NCBI RefSeq assembly: GCF_014201505.1
Contig: NZ_JACHEO010000017.1
Span: forward strand, 1 to 64,000
Length of the DNA: 64,000 nt
Direction: 5' to 3'
Origin: Desulfoprunum benzoelyticum
GTDB lineage: Bacteria > Desulfobacterota > Desulfobulbia > Desulfobulbales > Desulfocapsaceae
Position numbers and translations under genes: made by a program. Shown here piece by piece: positions 62,463 to 64,000 of the stretch; position 1 is the stretch's first letter; every line of letters begins with the position of its first letter. Below the pieces are notes generated by a model, which ran no database searches, was not told where the DNA came from, and was given only the letters and a program-made list of their open reading frames with translations.

Positions 62463-63041
62463 TCAAGATGGTTGTTGGCTAGTAAACGATTCTTCCAATT
62501 CTTGGAAACAAGGGCATAATTGCAAGCATATGATATTAATATATTTATCTCTTAGTTTTAGAAATTTAGTCGATAAAATTTGGTCGAACGTTGGGCTTTT
62601 AATGATTGCGTAATAAGCACTAACTACAGACATTAACGCGCCAAATTCATAAAAAAGCCTTATGCATTGAATATCATAGATATCAAAAACCGATGTTAAG
62701 CCATGCGATAAATTACATTCTCGGTCCCCTATCTTTTTTTGAAAAATATCAGAATTAGACCGAGTAAAACCAGCCAAAAAATGATAATTTTGTTTGCTAT
62801 TGGGGTCAGGATGGTAAAAAGAATGTGCCTTATATGAGTCATGATGAAGACCGGCGACAAACTCAAGGAAATTTATAAAATCGTCTAAAGCCTGAATCAA
62901 TTTGAAATGACCGTCCTTAATTTTATCAAGGTGTGGTTGCTTGATGATGGTGGAGACATAGGGGTAAATGGTTTCAACGGCCTGTTTTCTTGTCCTCCAT
63001 AGCTCAAGGCCGACTTCTTGGTGCATGGCTGCGGGTATCAT
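62463..63041 (-). CDS. Unknown 192-residue helical protein
   Basis: A 192-residue protein, mainly alpha-helical (AVETIYPYVSTIIKQPHLD, QALDDFINFLEFVAGLHHD, FYEFGALMSVVSAYYAIIKS). It has no signal peptide and no motif I know. The ATG at 63039-63041 has GGGAGGT seven bases upstream; a longer frame overlaps the regulator gene and is not supported. It begins two bases after the AlpA-type gene stops, in the same operon. The AT-richness is typical of phage-derived genes. Confidence 0.78.
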   Translation of the reverse strand: MIPAAMHQEVGLELWRTRKQAVETIYPYVSTIIKQPHLDKIKDGHFKLIQALDDFINFLEFVAGLHHDSYKAHSFYHPDPNSKQNYHFLAGFTRSNSDIFQKKIGDRECNLSHGLTSVFDIYDIQCIRLFYEFGALMSVVSAYYAIIKSPTFDQILSTKFLKLRDKYINIICLQLCPCFQELEESFTSQQPS

Positions 63042-63043
63042 GA

Positions 63044-63268
63044 TTAAGACCTCCCTTGGGAACAGTCGTTTGGGTGTGCCTGCCCGGCAGAAGAAAGACT
63101 TTGTATCCAAGCCTGGACGGCACTTTCCGTCCATCGAACGGAACGTTTTCCAAGGCGGAAAGGTTCGGGAAATTCCTTATTTTGAATAAGGTTATAGATT
63201 TTCGATTTCTTAAGGCCGACGATGGCCTCGACTTGGGACAGTCTGAGAAGGGTGTCCGTGTTTTTCAT
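63044..63268 (-). CDS. AlpA-family transcriptional regulator
   Basis: A 74-residue helix-turn-helix protein of the AlpA/MerR-like excisionase group: LLRLSQVEAIVGLKKSKIYN, then NKEFPEPFRLGKRSVRWTES with the winged-helix RxVRW motif. Such proteins control integrase or excision in P4-like satellites and prophages. The ATG at 63266-63268 has GGAGG eight bases upstream and is preferred to one eight codons earlier. It heads the tight operon with the primase. Confidence 0.92.
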   Translation of the reverse strand: MKNTDTLLRLSQVEAIVGLKKSKIYNLIQNKEFPEPFRLGKRSVRWTESAVQAWIQSLSSAGQAHPNDCSQGRS

Positions 63269-63292
63269 GTATAATCCTCCATTGGTGTTCAT

Positions 63293-63515
63293 CTTTCTCT
63301 TGATGACCTTACGGAAGCTATAACACGGATGTAACTAAACTCTATGGGCTTTAGCTGGCTGGATTAAAGCCCATAATTGTTTCATTTTTACATTACTCAA
63401 CTGTTGGTGAGGAAATGGCGTTCTACAAACACACGGCTGTGTTTGCCAGACGTGGCCTTGGTGATGTTCTTGGGGATTGTGCAGGGCTGGGTTTGCTGGG
63501 TGTAGCCTAATAAAG
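63293..63515. other. Short intergenic region with a 9-bp hairpin
   Basis: Contains TGGGCTTTA (63345-63353) paired with its complement (63365-63373). No T-run follows, so it is not a standard terminator. It may be part of the leader of the AlpA operon. Confidence 0.4.
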
Positions 63516-64000
63516 CTAGACAGAACGCTTGACAGCCGAAAGAGGAATGCCGGAAAGTGCTGCTTTTATAAGTTTTTTTGCTTGGTTAAGATCTTTTGAT
63601 AATGTCGATGAAGTCATATCTATCTTACCCCACCATTTTTTCTGAGCTATTTCGCTCTTCGTCTTACCCTTTCTGTCCATTTCAAAAGCCAAAAGAGACC
63701 TGAGCATTATTTCAAATGTTGTTAAACCTCCTCTCGTTCTTTTATTTTTCTCCATGGTTCTTCTGAAGTCGAAAGACGCCTTAGCGTGCATTATTTCATT
63801 GGAAACAAAAGTCTCGTCGTGTGCGCCGTTTTCGATTTCGTTTTTCCAAGATTGTTCAATTTCTTCGAAGTATGCCGAATGTTTTTCTTCGAGTATTTTG
63901 CTGACCATTTTTGTTACAATTTCAACTGGGGTCAATGGATCAATTGAAATATGTATTCTATTGCTGATAAGCGGGGGGCGGTGCTCATAAGAAAAACCGT
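63516..64000 (-). CDS. Unknown protein, 5' end beyond the window
   Basis: The frame stays open to the right edge and its extension (YEHRPPLISNRIHISIDPLT) reads like protein, so the gene probably starts outside rather than at the TTG at 63935. The visible 160 residues are helical and charged (MHAKASFDFRRTMEKNKRTR, LSKDLNQAKKLIKAALSGIP). No motif is recognised. It is the first minus-strand gene of the accessory element seen here; an integrase would be expected further right. Confidence 0.75.
   Translation of the reverse strand, partial: GFSYEHRPPLISNRIHISIDPLTPVEIVTKMVSKILEEKHSAYFEEIEQSWKNEIENGAHDETFVSNEIMHAKASFDFRRTMEKNKRTRGGLTTFEIMLRSLLAFEMDRKGKTKSEIAQKKWWGKIDMTSSTLSKDLNQAKKLIKAALSGIPLSAVKRSV

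Overview
The window looks like a chromosomal segment of a strictly anaerobic Gram-negative bacterium of the Desulfobacterota type, most likely close to the Desulfobulbales. This is an inference from gene content: a HesB-like selenoprotein, an OmpP1/FadL porin, the ClpB, HflKC, Mre and RodA sets, leucyl/phenylalanyl-tRNA transferase, and PilZ and ECF-sigma signalling genes. No rRNA is present to confirm it.

Layout. 0-21.8 kb is ordinary core genome: a thioesterase, clpB, a HesB-like selenoprotein with an in-frame UGA, phosphofructokinase, a MagIII/Nth-type DNA glycosylase, a very large MalT-like ATPase regulator coupled to trmJ, RNase R, a Rel/SpoT homologue whose synthetase half looks dead, aat, a DamX-like ATPase/SPOR protein, a FabH-like synthase and an SDR. 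21.8-24.0 kb holds an IS110-family element. 24.0-30.0 kb carries two visibly AT-rich genes (PilZ/acyltransferase-like protein and hybrid histidine kinase) followed by a FadL porin. 30.0-35.7 kb is a minus-strand accessory block: methyltransferase, a secreted Gly/Asn-repeat protein, an anti-sigma-like protein, an ECF sigma factor, a TPR lipoprotein and a PilZ protein. 36.2-42.2 kb has tRNA-Ala and the rod-shape operon mreB-mreC-mreD-mrdA-rodA. 42.2-53.6 kb has hemH, an HPF/cold-shock fusion, polA, a Cys-rich unknown, hflC-hflK, a CNNM/CorC-type membrane protein and a GTP-type PEP carboxykinase.

53.7-64 kb is an accessory element, probably a P4-like phage satellite or plasmid-like integrative element that continues past the right edge. 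All of its recognisable genes lie on the minus strand: an unknown protein, an AlpA-type regulator, two small genes, an 858-residue primase/helicase and a zinc-ribbon protein. Just downstream of the primase gene is a cluster of twelve TGTCACC/GGTGACA iterons around a highly AT-rich tract, which I read as its replication origin. Left of that lie three arrays of a GC-rich direct repeat, 14 copies in all at 195, 226-228 or 242 bp spacing, separated by two unique islands. One island holds a 105-residue gene preceded by a structured leader that looks like a transcription attenuator.

The least explained parts are the repeat arrays with the attenuator-controlled small gene, the iteron origin, the selenoprotein, the start-codon-masking hairpin of the IS110 transposase, and the sigma/anti-sigma cluster whose anti-sigma protein and lipoprotein share a duplicated module.
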